Shown: piece by piece, positions 1 through 7,310 of the stretch
Numbering within the stretch: position 1 is the first letter of the stretch
Layout of the letters: each line of letters opens with the position of its first letter
From: Gemmatimonadota bacterium
Lineage (GTDB): Bacteria > JAAXHH01
Direction of reading: 5' to 3'
DNA length: 24,034 bases
Assembly (NCBI GenBank): GCA_026713285.1
Contig: JAPOOT010000332.1
Span: 1 to 24,034 of the forward strand
Translations under genes and position numbers: made by a program
Notes under the pieces: generated by a model
The model's input: only the letters and a program-made list of their open reading frames with translations
Told to the model about the DNA's origin: nothing
Database searches by the model: none

Positions 1-1041
1 CCGGAGATTACTCGAGAGGCGGTAAAAGTACTGAAGGCTGTCGGCAGAAACCACCGCCTGGATCTTGCCTTCTCCCATCATCTCGTCGGAGGAGCCTCGA
101 TAGACGCCCGTGGCGATGCGCTTTCTAAAGAGGTAGTTGCATCATGCAAGCAAAGTGACGCGGTCCTGTTCGGCGCGGTGGGCGGCCCCAAATGGGACCA
201 CCTCGGCATGGCAGACCGGGCTGATCAATCCCTTATTCGTTTAAGGCAGGAACTGGCCGTGTATGCGAATCTAAGGCAGTTCAGGTTGTATGCTGGGATG
301 GAAGACGCGTCCGCCATAAAAGCCGATATCCTGGCCAGGGGCGTTGATTTCATCATACTCCGCGAACTGTCCAGCGGAGCGTACTATGGAAGGCCGAAAT
401 TTCAGGAAGACACGCCCCAGGGCAGAAGAGCGGTCGACACCATCGAGTACTTCGATTTTCAGGTTGAACGACTGGCGCGTTACGGATTCGAACTGGCGCG
501 ACACAGGCGTTGCAAATTGACCTCGATGTCCAAGTGGAACGCTTTGGAAACCTCCAGGCTCTGGCGCGATGTGGTCGAGGAAGTGGCGAGTGACTATCCC
601 GATGTGGATACGCGGCACGAAATTATCGACGCAGGCGCGATGAACCTGATCCTGAGACCCAGCGAGTACGACGTCATCATTATGCCCAACATGTTCGGCG
701 ATATCCTTGGAGATGAGGCAGCTGTCCTGGCCGGCTCGATCGGTATGGTCCCGTCCGCGGAGATATCCCTGGATAGCACGCATTTGTACGAGCCCATACA
801 CGGGAGCGCCAATGATATCGAAGGCAAGAACGTGGCTAATCCGATCGGAACGATCCTGAGCGCCGCGCTGCTATTGCGGTACAGCCTGAACTGTCCGAAC
901 GGGGCCGACGATATCAATCGCGCCGTCGGCAAGGTGATCGAAGGCGGATACAGGACAGCCGACATTTGGACATCCAAAGACCAACAGCGGGTTTCGACCA
1001 CGGAGATGGGCGATCTGGTGGTTGAAATGTTGCAGAATTGA
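1..1041 (+). CDS. leuB: 3-isopropylmalate dehydrogenase-type enzyme, 5' truncated
   Basis: The frame is open from base 1 (PEITREAVKVLKAVG, the usual segment after GDGIGPE), so the N-terminus lies outside the window; the GTG at 178 is internal (DAVLFGAVGGPKWD). The family oxidatively decarboxylates 3-isopropylmalate in leucine synthesis in the cytoplasm, using NAD and a divalent metal. Visible family motifs are YANLR, REL-SSG-AYYG, the TSMSKWNALETSRLW segment with the catalytic Lys, IIDAGAMNL with a metal Asp, NMFGDILGDEA, and the NAD-site region LYEPIHGSANDIEGKNVANP. The usual RELTGG reads RELSSG and the usual DKANVLE reads SKWNALE, so it is a divergent member. A citrate synthase follows after 87 bp on the same strand, while no other leucine-pathway gene is visible. 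Another beta-decarboxylating dehydrogenase specificity is possible; the superfamily assignment is firm, the substrate less so. Confidence 0.85.
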   Translation, partial: PEITREAVKVLKAVGRNHRLDLAFSHHLVGGASIDARGDALSKEVVASCKQSDAVLFGAVGGPKWDHLGMADRADQSLIRLRQELAVYANLRQFRLYAGMEDASAIKADILARGVDFIILRELSSGAYYGRPKFQEDTPQGRRAVDTIEYFDFQVERLARYGFELARHRRCKLTSMSKWNALETSRLWRDVVEEVASDYPDVDTRHEIIDAGAMNLILRPSEYDVIIMPNMFGDILGDEAAVLAGSIGMVPSAEISLDSTHLYEPIHGSANDIEGKNVANPIGTILSAALLLRYSLNCPNGADDINRAVGKVIEGGYRTADIWTSKDQQRVSTTEMGDLVVEMLQN

Positions 1042-1128
1042 TCATTAAGCAGGAATCACAGGATCATTTTGTAGCATTGCTCATGACTAATACCGGGATA
1101 GCACGTATTCCCTGACAGGGAGCCTAAC

Positions 1129-2235
1129 ATGCCTTATTCACCCGGACTCAAGGACATCGTCGCGGCGGAAACCCGGCTGAGTCATGTAGATGGGGAAGTC
1201 GGCGAACTGGTCATCGCGGGATATCCGCTCGAAGAGATCGCGGAACGAGCGACGTACGAAGAGATGGTCCACCTCCTGTGGCACGGGAACCTGCCTGACA
1301 AAGTGGATCTACGCCGGTTCAAGGGAGAACTGGCCGCGTGCCGGTCGATTCCCCGTAGCTCGCTCGAGATTCTGCGCAAAGCAGCAAACGAACGCCGTTC
1401 CGTCATTGACGCGGTCCGCATGGCCGTCGCCTCCCTTCCTTCCACGGATGACGAATCGGACGCACGGACACTGGTGGCCAGACTGCCGTCCGTCGTGGCG
1501 GCCTATTGGCGCCTCCTACAGGGAAAACAGCCCATAGAACCCGACCCAGTCCTCGGTCACGTGGCCAACCTGCTGTACATGCTGCACGGCGAGAATCCAG
1601 GAGAAGACCGTGTACGCGCACTGACGACATACCTCAACACGGTGATCGACCACGGCATGAACGCCTCCACGTTCACGGCACGCGTCATTGTTTCCACGCG
1701 TTCCGACTTCATCTCAGCCATTACGGGCGCCATCGGCGCACTCAAAGGACCGTTGCACGGCGGGGCGCCGGGACCGGTCATTTCCGTGCTCGAAGCGATC
1801 GGCGATGTCGGTAATGCCGAATCATATCTCCGCGAAAAACTCGAATCGGGTGAACGCCTCATGGGCTTCGGGCACGCCGTGTATCGCGTACGCGACCCTC
1901 GGGCCGACGTCCTCTCGCGCGCCGCCAGGTCCTTTTTCGCCGATGAACACGACCTGTACACCCTGGCCCTGCATGTAGAGAAAACCGCCATCAAGCTGCT
2001 CGAGGAGTACAAGCCAGGCCGGCGTCTGCAGACCAACGTGGAGTTCTATACCGCCCTGCTCCTCAAGGGGCTGGGTCTTCACCCGGATCTGTTCACGCCC
2101 ATGTTCGCCGTGGGACGTGTCGCGGGTTGGGTTGCTCACTGCATGGAGCAACGGTCCGTTGACCGCATCTTCCGGCCCGAGTCCCGGTATACGGGCATTG
2201 AATCAAATCGCTGGACGCCAGTCGAAGATCGATAA
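1129..2235 (+). CDS. citrate synthase (type II-like / methylcitrate synthase family)
   Basis: 368 aa, a usual length for short bacterial citrate or 2-methylcitrate synthases, which condense acetyl-CoA or propionyl-CoA with oxaloacetate. Family segments run in order: IAGYPLEEIAE, DHGMNASTFTAR (H175), LKGPLHGGAPG (catalytic H210), MGFGHAVYRVRDPRA (H249), and GRVAGWVAHCMEQ near the end. The third catalytic residue, normally Asp in NVDFY, is Glu here (TNVEFYTALLL, E305). The ATG follows a GGGAG ribosome-binding site at 1118-1122; an 11-bp palindrome CCCTGACAGGG at 1110-1120 overlaps it and might influence initiation. It lies 87 bp after the isopropylmalate-dehydrogenase-type gene and may be co-transcribed. 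The family is certain; citrate versus methylcitrate specificity cannot be decided from the sequence. Confidence 0.9.
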   Translation: MPYSPGLKDIVAAETRLSHVDGEVGELVIAGYPLEEIAERATYEEMVHLLWHGNLPDKVDLRRFKGELAACRSIPRSSLEILRKAANERRSVIDAVRMAVASLPSTDDESDARTLVARLPSVVAAYWRLLQGKQPIEPDPVLGHVANLLYMLHGENPGEDRVRALTTYLNTVIDHGMNASTFTARVIVSTRSDFISAITGAIGALKGPLHGGAPGPVISVLEAIGDVGNAESYLREKLESGERLMGFGHAVYRVRDPRADVLSRAARSFFADEHDLYTLALHVEKTAIKLLEEYKPGRRLQTNVEFYTALLLKGLGLHPDLFTPMFAVGRVAGWVAHCMEQRSVDRIFRPESRYTGIESNRWTPVEDR

Positions 2236-2327
2236 GCGACGGCAGTTTCTCCGTAGGGAATCGAATTTAACCTGATCGGGCCTTGTCAGTACTTCGGGGT
2301 TTCTTTGGTACTAGCTATACGGTGCAA

Positions 2328-2349
2328 TCCTATTGTACAATTGTACAAT
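2328..2349. promoter_or_regulatory. candidate operator, copy 1 (18-bp perfect palindrome)
   Basis: ATTGTACAATTGTACAAT (2332-2349) is its own reverse complement and can be read as two ATTGTACAAT boxes sharing the central AT. The same 14-bp core and the same flank (TCCTA before it, AT after it) recur at 20315-20336, with one difference in 22 positions. Each box fits the loose tTGT-ACAa form used by many GntR-family repressors; that link is inference. It lies about 230 bp upstream of the PhyH start. Confidence 0.6.
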
Positions 2350-2449
2350 TCAAATCCTAGTTGTCAGGTTTGATTCAGGTTCTGGACTGGTCCGTACGGA
2401 ATGTGCTGGCATTTAGCATTTCATGTTTTCATTTTAGTTGACGTCTGAG

Positions 2450-2525
2450 CGACTGGCGCTACGATCAGCGACTGGTACATCGGTCAACGACTGGCGCATC
2501 GGTCGACGACAAGCGCAATGGTCGG
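2450..2525. repeat. 19-bp imperfect tandem repeat, 4 units
   Basis: Units start at 2450, 2469, 2488 and 2507, each close to CGACTGGCGCATCGGTCGA; the third is nearest the consensus and the fourth is more degenerate. A further decayed unit may follow at 2526. The array ends about 35 bp before the PhyH ribosome-binding site. Confidence 0.75.
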
Positions 2526-2577
2526 TGGCTGGCACTTTCGGAAATCCCAGTATCGATTCCAGGAAAGGAATCCCCCC

Positions 2578-3468
2578 ATGGCGATGGTCGACATGAAACA
2601 GATCCACGGTCTGGAAGATGTCACGGAACTGCTGGCGCGTCCCGACGAACTACGGCAACGCGCCGGGGAGCACGGTTGCCTGTTTTTTCGGCGCCTGCTC
2701 GACCCCGCGCGCGTCCTCGAGGTCCGGCGGCAGGTGCTCGGCGTGTGCCGGGAACACGGGTGGCTCGCGGATGAATCGGACCTGATGGATGGCGTCGCGA
2801 ATCCCGGAATACGCGTAGGTGAAAGCGGCATCCCAAGCTGGCAGGCCTTTTACGATGACGTGCAGCGGATCCGAGATTTTCATGCGCTCGCACTGGACCC
2901 GGCGATGATCGGGATGTTGGAAGTGCTGTTCGGAGAGCCGGTACTGGCCCACAGCAGGAATATCTGCAGGCTGGTGTTCCCGGACATGAACGCCCACTCG
3001 ACACCGCCCCACCAGGACAACTACTTCATCGGCGGATCGGACGAGACGTGGACGGCCTGGATTCCCCTGGGCGATTGTCCCGAGGAACTCGGCGGACTCG
3101 CCGTCAACCGGGGATCCCATCGCAGGGGCATGCTGGAGACGACCGAAGGCGTCGGACCCGGGGGGCGGCAGGTGGAGGTCGAAGACGATTCCGCCTGGGT
3201 CGGCGGCGACTATGAATGTGGCGACGTGATCATTCTCCACAGCCTGACGATCCACCAGGGCCGGGACAACGTGACATCTGACCGCCTCAGGATTTCGACC
3301 GATTACCGTTACCAGCCAAGAAGCCACCCGGTCCGGGAAGATTCACTCCAGCCTCACATGAACTGGTTGACCTGGGACGAAATATACGAACAGTGGGATG
3401 AGGACGAACCGGTGAAGTACTACTGGAAGGGCTGGGACTTGGACGTGGTCAAGCGGGAGCCGCGGTAG
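2578..3468 (+). CDS. phytanoyl-CoA dioxygenase (PhyH) family protein
   Basis: 296 aa. PhyH proteins are cytoplasmic Fe(II)/2-oxoglutarate-dependent oxygenases that hydroxylate diverse small substrates. The iron-binding facial triad is visible: HxD as H145-Q-D147 (PPHQDNYFIGG) and distal H226 (TIHQGRDN), followed by an Arg-rich segment (SDRLRISTDYRYQP) that normally binds 2-oxoglutarate. I chose the ATG at 2578 because AGGAAAGGA lies 9 bp before it; an in-frame ATG at 2518 has no such site and would begin inside the repeat array. It is probably the first gene of a rightward group with the dehydrogenase (3620) and the second PhyH (4766). The substrate is not predictable. The upstream palindrome at 2332 may be its operator. 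Confidence 0.9.
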   Translation: MAMVDMKQIHGLEDVTELLARPDELRQRAGEHGCLFFRRLLDPARVLEVRRQVLGVCREHGWLADESDLMDGVANPGIRVGESGIPSWQAFYDDVQRIRDFHALALDPAMIGMLEVLFGEPVLAHSRNICRLVFPDMNAHSTPPHQDNYFIGGSDETWTAWIPLGDCPEELGGLAVNRGSHRRGMLETTEGVGPGGRQVEVEDDSAWVGGDYECGDVIILHSLTIHQGRDNVTSDRLRISTDYRYQPRSHPVREDSLQPHMNWLTWDEIYEQWDEDEPVKYYWKGWDLDVVKREPR

Positions 3469-3601
3469 CACCACTGTGAGCAACTCGGTAGCCGTGCGGC
3501 GCGCAACGCGGGGGCCGCGATAGGCGTCGCAGGGAGAGCAACCGGAGAAACGCCGCAGTGCGCATCGCGGGAACCGCGCGGTGTGCAACGTGGGAGCCGC
3601 G
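3450..3601. repeat. repeated GC-rich hairpin element, 4 copies
   Basis: A roughly 21-bp GC-rich element of the form GCAACGYGGGRRCCGCG occurs at 3499-3519, 3558-3578 and 3581-3601, with a shorter copy at 3450-3464 overlapping the end of the PhyH gene. The 3' part can fold as CGCGG, a 3-nt loop, then CCGCG; one arm has a G-T pair in the last copy. The core GGGAGCCGCG also appears at 4274-4283 inside the next gene's repeat. Function unknown; an mRNA processing or weak termination signal is possible. Confidence 0.55.
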
Positions 3602-3619
3602 CTGATCCGCTACTTGAAC

Positions 3620-4735
3620 ATGCCCAATTCCTTATCCAAAACCGTCAAGCACCTGATTCGACTCTTCCTCAGTAAACCGATGGCGGCACCGGTTGATATG
3701 TCGGGACGCCATGTGATCGTAACCGGCGCGTCCCCTGGTTCGCTCGGGTACGAAACTGCGCGGGTCCTTGCGGGTTGGGGCGCGACGGTCGCAGCAACCT
3801 GCGTGCGCAATGTCCCTCTCATGGAAGCGACATTAAAAGACGACTTGCGTAAGCTAGGCGCCGGCGAGGAAAACATCACGGCGCACAGGTTGGACCTCAG
3901 CGATCCGGACAGCGTAAACGACTTCGCCGCGTGGTACCGAGACAGACACCAGGGTAAGCTCCACGTATTGGTCAACAACGCGGGCATCCACCGGAAGACC
4001 TTCGCACCACGCAAGCAGCAGCCGCTGGCCGAAGATGGCATCGAAGTCCACTGGCGGACCAATTACCTCGGCGCCTTTCACCTGACATGGGTCCTGCTGC
4101 CCCTCCTGCAGCGGACTGGGCTCGAAAGCGGCGACGCACGCGTCGTCAACGTGTCCTCCGGCCTGCACGAACGGGTCGGGAACGAGGTCCTATTCGACGA
4201 AGGGACGCGCCATGAAGGACCGCTCCATGAAGGACCGAGCCACGGAGAGCCACGACAAGGAAGACCGCGCCTCTGGGAGCCGCGCCAAGGAGGGCCGCGC
4301 CCCGATATGCCGCGCTACCACTCCTGGGACGCCTACGGAAAGTCGAAACTGGCGATGATCCACATGGCATTTGAAATCGAAAGACGGTTTGCAGAATCCC
4401 ACAACCTGCACGCGATGGCCGTGCATCCGGGCGTCGTAATGACCAACCTGACCCTGCCGCAGGCGTTTCGCGGAGGGATCGGCAAGGCATTGCATCGCAT
4501 CAGTACCGCGCTGACCTCACTGGTCCTGCTGTCTGCGAATGCCGGGGCGCAGACCATTGTGATGTGTGCGAGCCAGCGGCAACTGCAAGGTGGGAAATAC
4601 TACGAGCGCTGCGCCGTCGGCGAGCCGTCCGTGGACAGCCAGGACGAGGCCGTGGCAAAACGCCTGTGGGACCTGTCGGAACGGTGGGCCGGGACGCTCC
4701 CGCAGCTCCCGCAGCTCCCGCTACATCCAAGATAA
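3620..4735 (+). CDS. short-chain dehydrogenase/reductase with expanded loop
   Basis: 371 aa from the ATG at 3620; an in-frame GTG at 3581 would add 13 residues but lies inside the repeat element. NAD(P)-dependent oxidoreductase of the retinol-dehydrogenase/WWOX-like branch. Visible are the Rossmann motif VTGASPGSLGYETA (from about residue 34, one residue longer than the usual TGxxxGxG), LVNNAG, the catalytic Ser region NVSSG (S179/S180), the YGKSK motif (Y239, K243) and HPGVVMTNL. The Ser-Tyr distance is about 59 residues, far above the 13-30 usual in this family, because residues 196-230 are seven pentapeptide repeats of the P-R-x-x-G/E type. The C-terminus also has a short LPQ repeat. It lies 151 bp after the first PhyH and 30 bp before the second, suggesting one pathway of hydroxylation and alcohol oxidation. 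The substrate is unknown. Confidence 0.85.
   Translation: MPNSLSKTVKHLIRLFLSKPMAAPVDMSGRHVIVTGASPGSLGYETARVLAGWGATVAATCVRNVPLMEATLKDDLRKLGAGEENITAHRLDLSDPDSVNDFAAWYRDRHQGKLHVLVNNAGIHRKTFAPRKQQPLAEDGIEVHWRTNYLGAFHLTWVLLPLLQRTGLESGDARVVNVSSGLHERVGNEVLFDEGTRHEGPLHEGPSHGEPRQGRPRLWEPRQGGPRPDMPRYHSWDAYGKSKLAMIHMAFEIERRFAESHNLHAMAVHPGVVMTNLTLPQAFRGGIGKALHRISTALTSLVLLSANAGAQTIVMCASQRQLQGGKYYERCAVGEPSVDSQDEAVAKRLWDLSERWAGTLPQLPQLPLHPR
4205..4309 (+). repeat. 15-bp in-frame minisatellite within the SDR gene, 7 units
   Basis: Seven consecutive 15-bp units encode TRHEG, PLHEG, PSHGE, PRQGR, PRLWE, PRQGG and PRPDM, followed by a further PR. The codons CCGCGC recur at unit starts. The array sits between the catalytic Ser and the Tyr/Lys motif of the dehydrogenase, where family members have a variable loop. 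Confidence 0.85.
4696..4722 (+). repeat. 9-bp in-frame repeat, 3 units, at the SDR C-terminus
   Basis: GCTCCCGCA occurs twice, then GCTCCCGCT, coding the LPQLPQLPL tail of the dehydrogenase, just outside its conserved domain. Confidence 0.7.
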
Positions 4736-4765
4736 AATCGGAATCAATCCACGGGAACATCCACT

Positions 4766-5527
4766 TTGGACAGCGAATTACTGGAACGGGGGTTCGTACC
4801 CCGGCCGCTGACTGACGCGCAACGCAGTGCGCTGGACACCGATGGCTTCTTCATTATGGAAGAGATCATCTCACCGGACTGGCTCGTCGAGCTGCGTCAT
4901 GCGTTCGATGCGGTATTTGAATGCGAGGGAGATAAAGCCGGCGCGGAGGTTGCCCAGATGGAAGGCGTGCGCCGACTTGCCGATCTGGTCAACAAGGGAC
5001 CGGTATTCGACGCGGTTTACCTGCAGCCTGAGCTCTTGACGGCCGTATACCACGTCCTGCAGAGGCCGTTCAAGCTGCACTCGCTCAACGGGCACGATCC
5101 GCTGCCCGGCAGCGGGTTACAGGCGCTGCACGCCGATTGGGGCCAGCCCGCCGCGCCAGGCGGACCGTACCATGTCGTCAACTCTTTGTGGATGCTCGAC
5201 GATTTCACCCGGGACAACGGCGCGACCCGTTGCGTGCCCGGTAGCCACCTGAAACCCGGCAGGATTACGGATTACGTAACCGATCGCATGGCGGACCACC
5301 CCGACCAGGTACACCTGACGGGCCGCGCGGGGTCGGTTGCCGTATTCAACGGCAGCCTCTGGCATAGCTCGTATGTCAACCGCAGTGGCGCCCCTCGACG
5401 GACCCTGCACTGCGCCTTCATAGCCCGTGAACACCCGCAACAGACCAACCAGCGAGCGTATTTGCAGCCCGATACGGCCCAACGGCTGTCCCCGCTTGCG
5501 CGCTACATACTGGACGTCCCCCGATAG
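4766..5527 (+). CDS. phytanoyl-CoA dioxygenase (PhyH) family protein, TTG start
   Basis: 253 aa. The Fe(II)/2-oxoglutarate oxygenase triad is visible: H122-A-D124 (LQALHADWG) and H200 (NGSLWHSSYVN), with R211/R212 (APRRTLHCAF) as candidate 2-oxoglutarate ligand, plus the typical LDDFTRDNGATRCVPGSH segment. No ATG or GTG lies between the dehydrogenase stop and the conserved N-terminal LTDAQRSALDTDGFFIMEE region. The TTG at 4766, with a GGGA 10 bp before it, is therefore the only reasonable start; the ATG at 4858 would remove conserved residues. The 30-bp gap to the SDR and the rare start suggest coupled translation. It converges on the ceramidase-like gene with 13 bp between stop codons. Substrate unknown. 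Confidence 0.85.
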   Translation: MDSELLERGFVPRPLTDAQRSALDTDGFFIMEEIISPDWLVELRHAFDAVFECEGDKAGAEVAQMEGVRRLADLVNKGPVFDAVYLQPELLTAVYHVLQRPFKLHSLNGHDPLPGSGLQALHADWGQPAAPGGPYHVVNSLWMLDDFTRDNGATRCVPGSHLKPGRITDYVTDRMADHPDQVHLTGRAGSVAVFNGSLWHSSYVNRSGAPRRTLHCAFIAREHPQQTNQRAYLQPDTAQRLSPLARYILDVPR

Positions 5528-5540
5528 ATTGTCTGATCGT

Positions 5541-6956
5541 CTAACCAAACAACTCCTGTATCATTTCCCGCGCCCGATCGATCACGGTTTCGAGACTGCC
5601 GGGGGCGAGCTTGGCCCAGTAGGTGACATCCTCGTTAGCCTCATGTCCACCGCGGGCATACGCCTCCCTCGTCGGCAAGTAACCGACATAGTGCGTCGTG
5701 AGGTGCGCCGGAAACAGATAGGAAGCTGGCGAGTTTACTTTGAGCGCCAGTTGCCCTTCCACAAAGGGTTCTCCGGGGAGGCCTACAATACAGAGGTCGC
5801 CGATGCGAAAGGCCTGGATCTCATAGCTGAACTCGCCGTCCCGCTGCATGCATAGTTCGACGCTGCGGGTCGATGCCGCCCGAAACCAGCGCGGGTCCAC
5901 TTGACCGTTCTCTTCGCGCGGCGGTTCCGGATGCTCAGTGAGGATCGCATCGACTTCGCGCAGCCGTTCGTCCGATATCTCGCGAAAGGGCAGTCTGATC
6001 TTTTCGATCCTGGTGTCCAGTACCGCGCTGCCGTTTAACGTCATGTTGCGCATGATACGTTCGCTCAGGCCGGATAATCGTCGCCCCATACGCCGGTGGT
6101 CCGGCTTGAAATCCGGATCGAAGGGGTGCCAGGGGTTGATGTTGCCGCAACATCCGTTGACGACCAGCGGCACGGTATCGGCGCCGAACATCCGCTGCAT
6201 TTCCCGGGACCAGGCGCCGGGCCAATCCGCCGACGCGGCCAGGAAGGTTTCCTCGTTTCCGTATGCATTGACCGGGTGACACGTGTAGTGCAGGAGAAAG
6301 GCCAGCGGTTTCGAATTCATATCCTGGACGCAGCACACGCCTGCCTCCGGGTCCATCGGTCCTTCCAGGTAGCATACATCCGAGATCCCGAAGGGCTGCC
6401 GCTCCCGACCAAGGGGCCTGGGCATAATTATGGTACCGTCCCTGCGAACGCCGCGTCGGTTAAAAGCCAGGTCACCCAACACGCCGCGGCCCAGACCGAT
6501 GCGTGCCGGTTGTAGCCTGCCCGCTGCCTCGACCGCGGCCTCAACGGCAGCGGCTGCGGCCCGGTCGCCATAGGCGCGTTCGGCCCCGCGCAGATACTCC
6601 GTTTCCTCGGTGGTATCCAATGGAAAATCCGGATCCAGCATGAAGTAACCGAGACTCGGGGCGGAATGCGTCTGCGTCGCCTGGACCATAATCGCGTCTC
6701 GTTCTATGCCCGTCTGCTCGCAGATGGCCGCACGAATCCGGTCCGTGTATTCGCCGGTGACAATGGTGAGATCCAGGATCACGATGCAAACGTGCCGCCC
6801 GTCCGCTTCGAAGACGATGGCCTTGGCAAAGAGCGGATCCAAAACAACCTGGGTCGGACGGTGGTCACCTGCTCCGCTGCCCGCCAGATGCGTCCCCTCC
6901 GGAGGGGATATGTCGATCATCGCCGCACCGGCGCTCAGCTGGTTGGACTCGTTCAT
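5541..6956 (-). CDS. neutral/alkaline ceramidase N-terminal domain-like hydrolase
   Basis: 471 aa, no signal peptide, so probably cytoplasmic. It matches the N-terminal catalytic domain of neutral ceramidases (Zn amidohydrolases cleaving N-acyl sphingosine): an N-terminal AGAAMIDISPPEG, QATQTHSAPS with a Zn His (H97), LHYTCHPVN with a second (H227), NGCCGNINPW (267-276), LPGEPFVEGQ (E396) and GYLPTREAYARGGHE (Y426). In true ceramidases the GDVSPN segment holds the nucleophilic Ser; here the equivalent is GNINPW, with no Ser. The C-terminal immunoglobulin-like domain of classical enzymes is absent. Similar stand-alone domains are common in planctomycete-type genomes and their substrates are mostly unknown, so ceramide should not be assumed. 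AAAGGAAAG 4 bases before the ATG is a good ribosome-binding site. Confidence 0.8.
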   Translation of the reverse strand: MNESNQLSAGAAMIDISPPEGTHLAGSGAGDHRPTQVVLDPLFAKAIVFEADGRHVCIVILDLTIVTGEYTDRIRAAICEQTGIERDAIMVQATQTHSAPSLGYFMLDPDFPLDTTEETEYLRGAERAYGDRAAAAAVEAAVEAAGRLQPARIGLGRGVLGDLAFNRRGVRRDGTIIMPRPLGRERQPFGISDVCYLEGPMDPEAGVCCVQDMNSKPLAFLLHYTCHPVNAYGNEETFLAASADWPGAWSREMQRMFGADTVPLVVNGCCGNINPWHPFDPDFKPDHRRMGRRLSGLSERIMRNMTLNGSAVLDTRIEKIRLPFREISDERLREVDAILTEHPEPPREENGQVDPRWFRAASTRSVELCMQRDGEFSYEIQAFRIGDLCIVGLPGEPFVEGQLALKVNSPASYLFPAHLTTHYVGYLPTREAYARGGHEANEDVTYWAKLAPGSLETVIDRAREMIQELFG

Positions 6957-7310
6957 GGCTTTCCTTTCGTATGCTGGAGTTTGACCCGTGGGACGTAACC
7001 CAAAGACCCGCGCAGGGAGAATCCCGTGTGGGGAGTAACCCGTAACGTACAGACTATGGCACCAGTACCGTTTCGTAACTCAATTTAATCGTTATAGTAT
7101 CGGTACACTCAGAAAATGACATCAGTTGTTTTTTTGTCTGATCTACGGTTGCGCTGCTGCCATCGAATGCTATATTGCCTCGTCGACAATGCATATGCAC
7201 TCGAAGCATCTGCACCCGAAACAACTGCAACCGAACCAAAAGCACCTGAAATAATCGCACTTGAACCAATTGCATACATCGGACTGAGGACACGTTAGGG
7301 TAAATTGAAT
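6957..7310. other. 354-bp divergent intergenic region
   Basis: It separates the leftward ceramidase-like gene from the rightward 5'-nucleotidase-like gene and should hold both promoters, though I cannot name a clear -10/-35. The central part (about 7055-7130) is AT-rich. A 15-bp tandem array fills 7197-7271. A 60-codon open frame at 7116-7298 crosses the array, but half of it is simply the translated repeat and I do not call it a gene. Confidence 0.6.
7197..7271. repeat. 15-bp tandem repeat, 5 units
   Basis: Units start at 7197, 7212, 7227, 7242 and 7257, each near GCACCCGAAACAACT, with GCA fixed at the start and GAA in the middle. The array ends 39 bp before the ATG of the 5'-nucleotidase-like gene. 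Read on + it would encode ALEAS/APETT/ATEPK/APEII/ALEPI. Confidence 0.8.

Larger units (their letters stand above)
2236..2577. other. 342-bp intergenic region upstream of the first PhyH gene
   Basis: No credible gene. The first half is AT-richer than its surroundings and carries an 18-bp perfect palindrome (2332-2349). The second half carries four 19-bp tandem units (2450-2525). A strong AGGAAAGGA ribosome-binding site at 2560-2568 precedes the ATG at 2578. I cannot identify a convincing -35/-10 pair. Confidence 0.7.

Noticed and set aside
4858..5527. ATG at 4858 as start of the second PhyH gene
   Set aside because: It would delete the conserved N-terminal helix and the DGFF segment that all PhyH proteins have; the TTG at 4766 restores it.
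7116..7298. 60-codon open frame before the 5'-nucleotidase-like gene
   Set aside because: More than half is translation of the 15-bp repeat array and no ribosome-binding site or homology is evident; the repeat is open because its unit is a multiple of three.
7305..7307. TTG at 7305 as start of the 5'-nucleotidase-like gene
   Set aside because: Only 4 bp from the AGGG ribosome-binding site; the ATG at 7311 is better placed.
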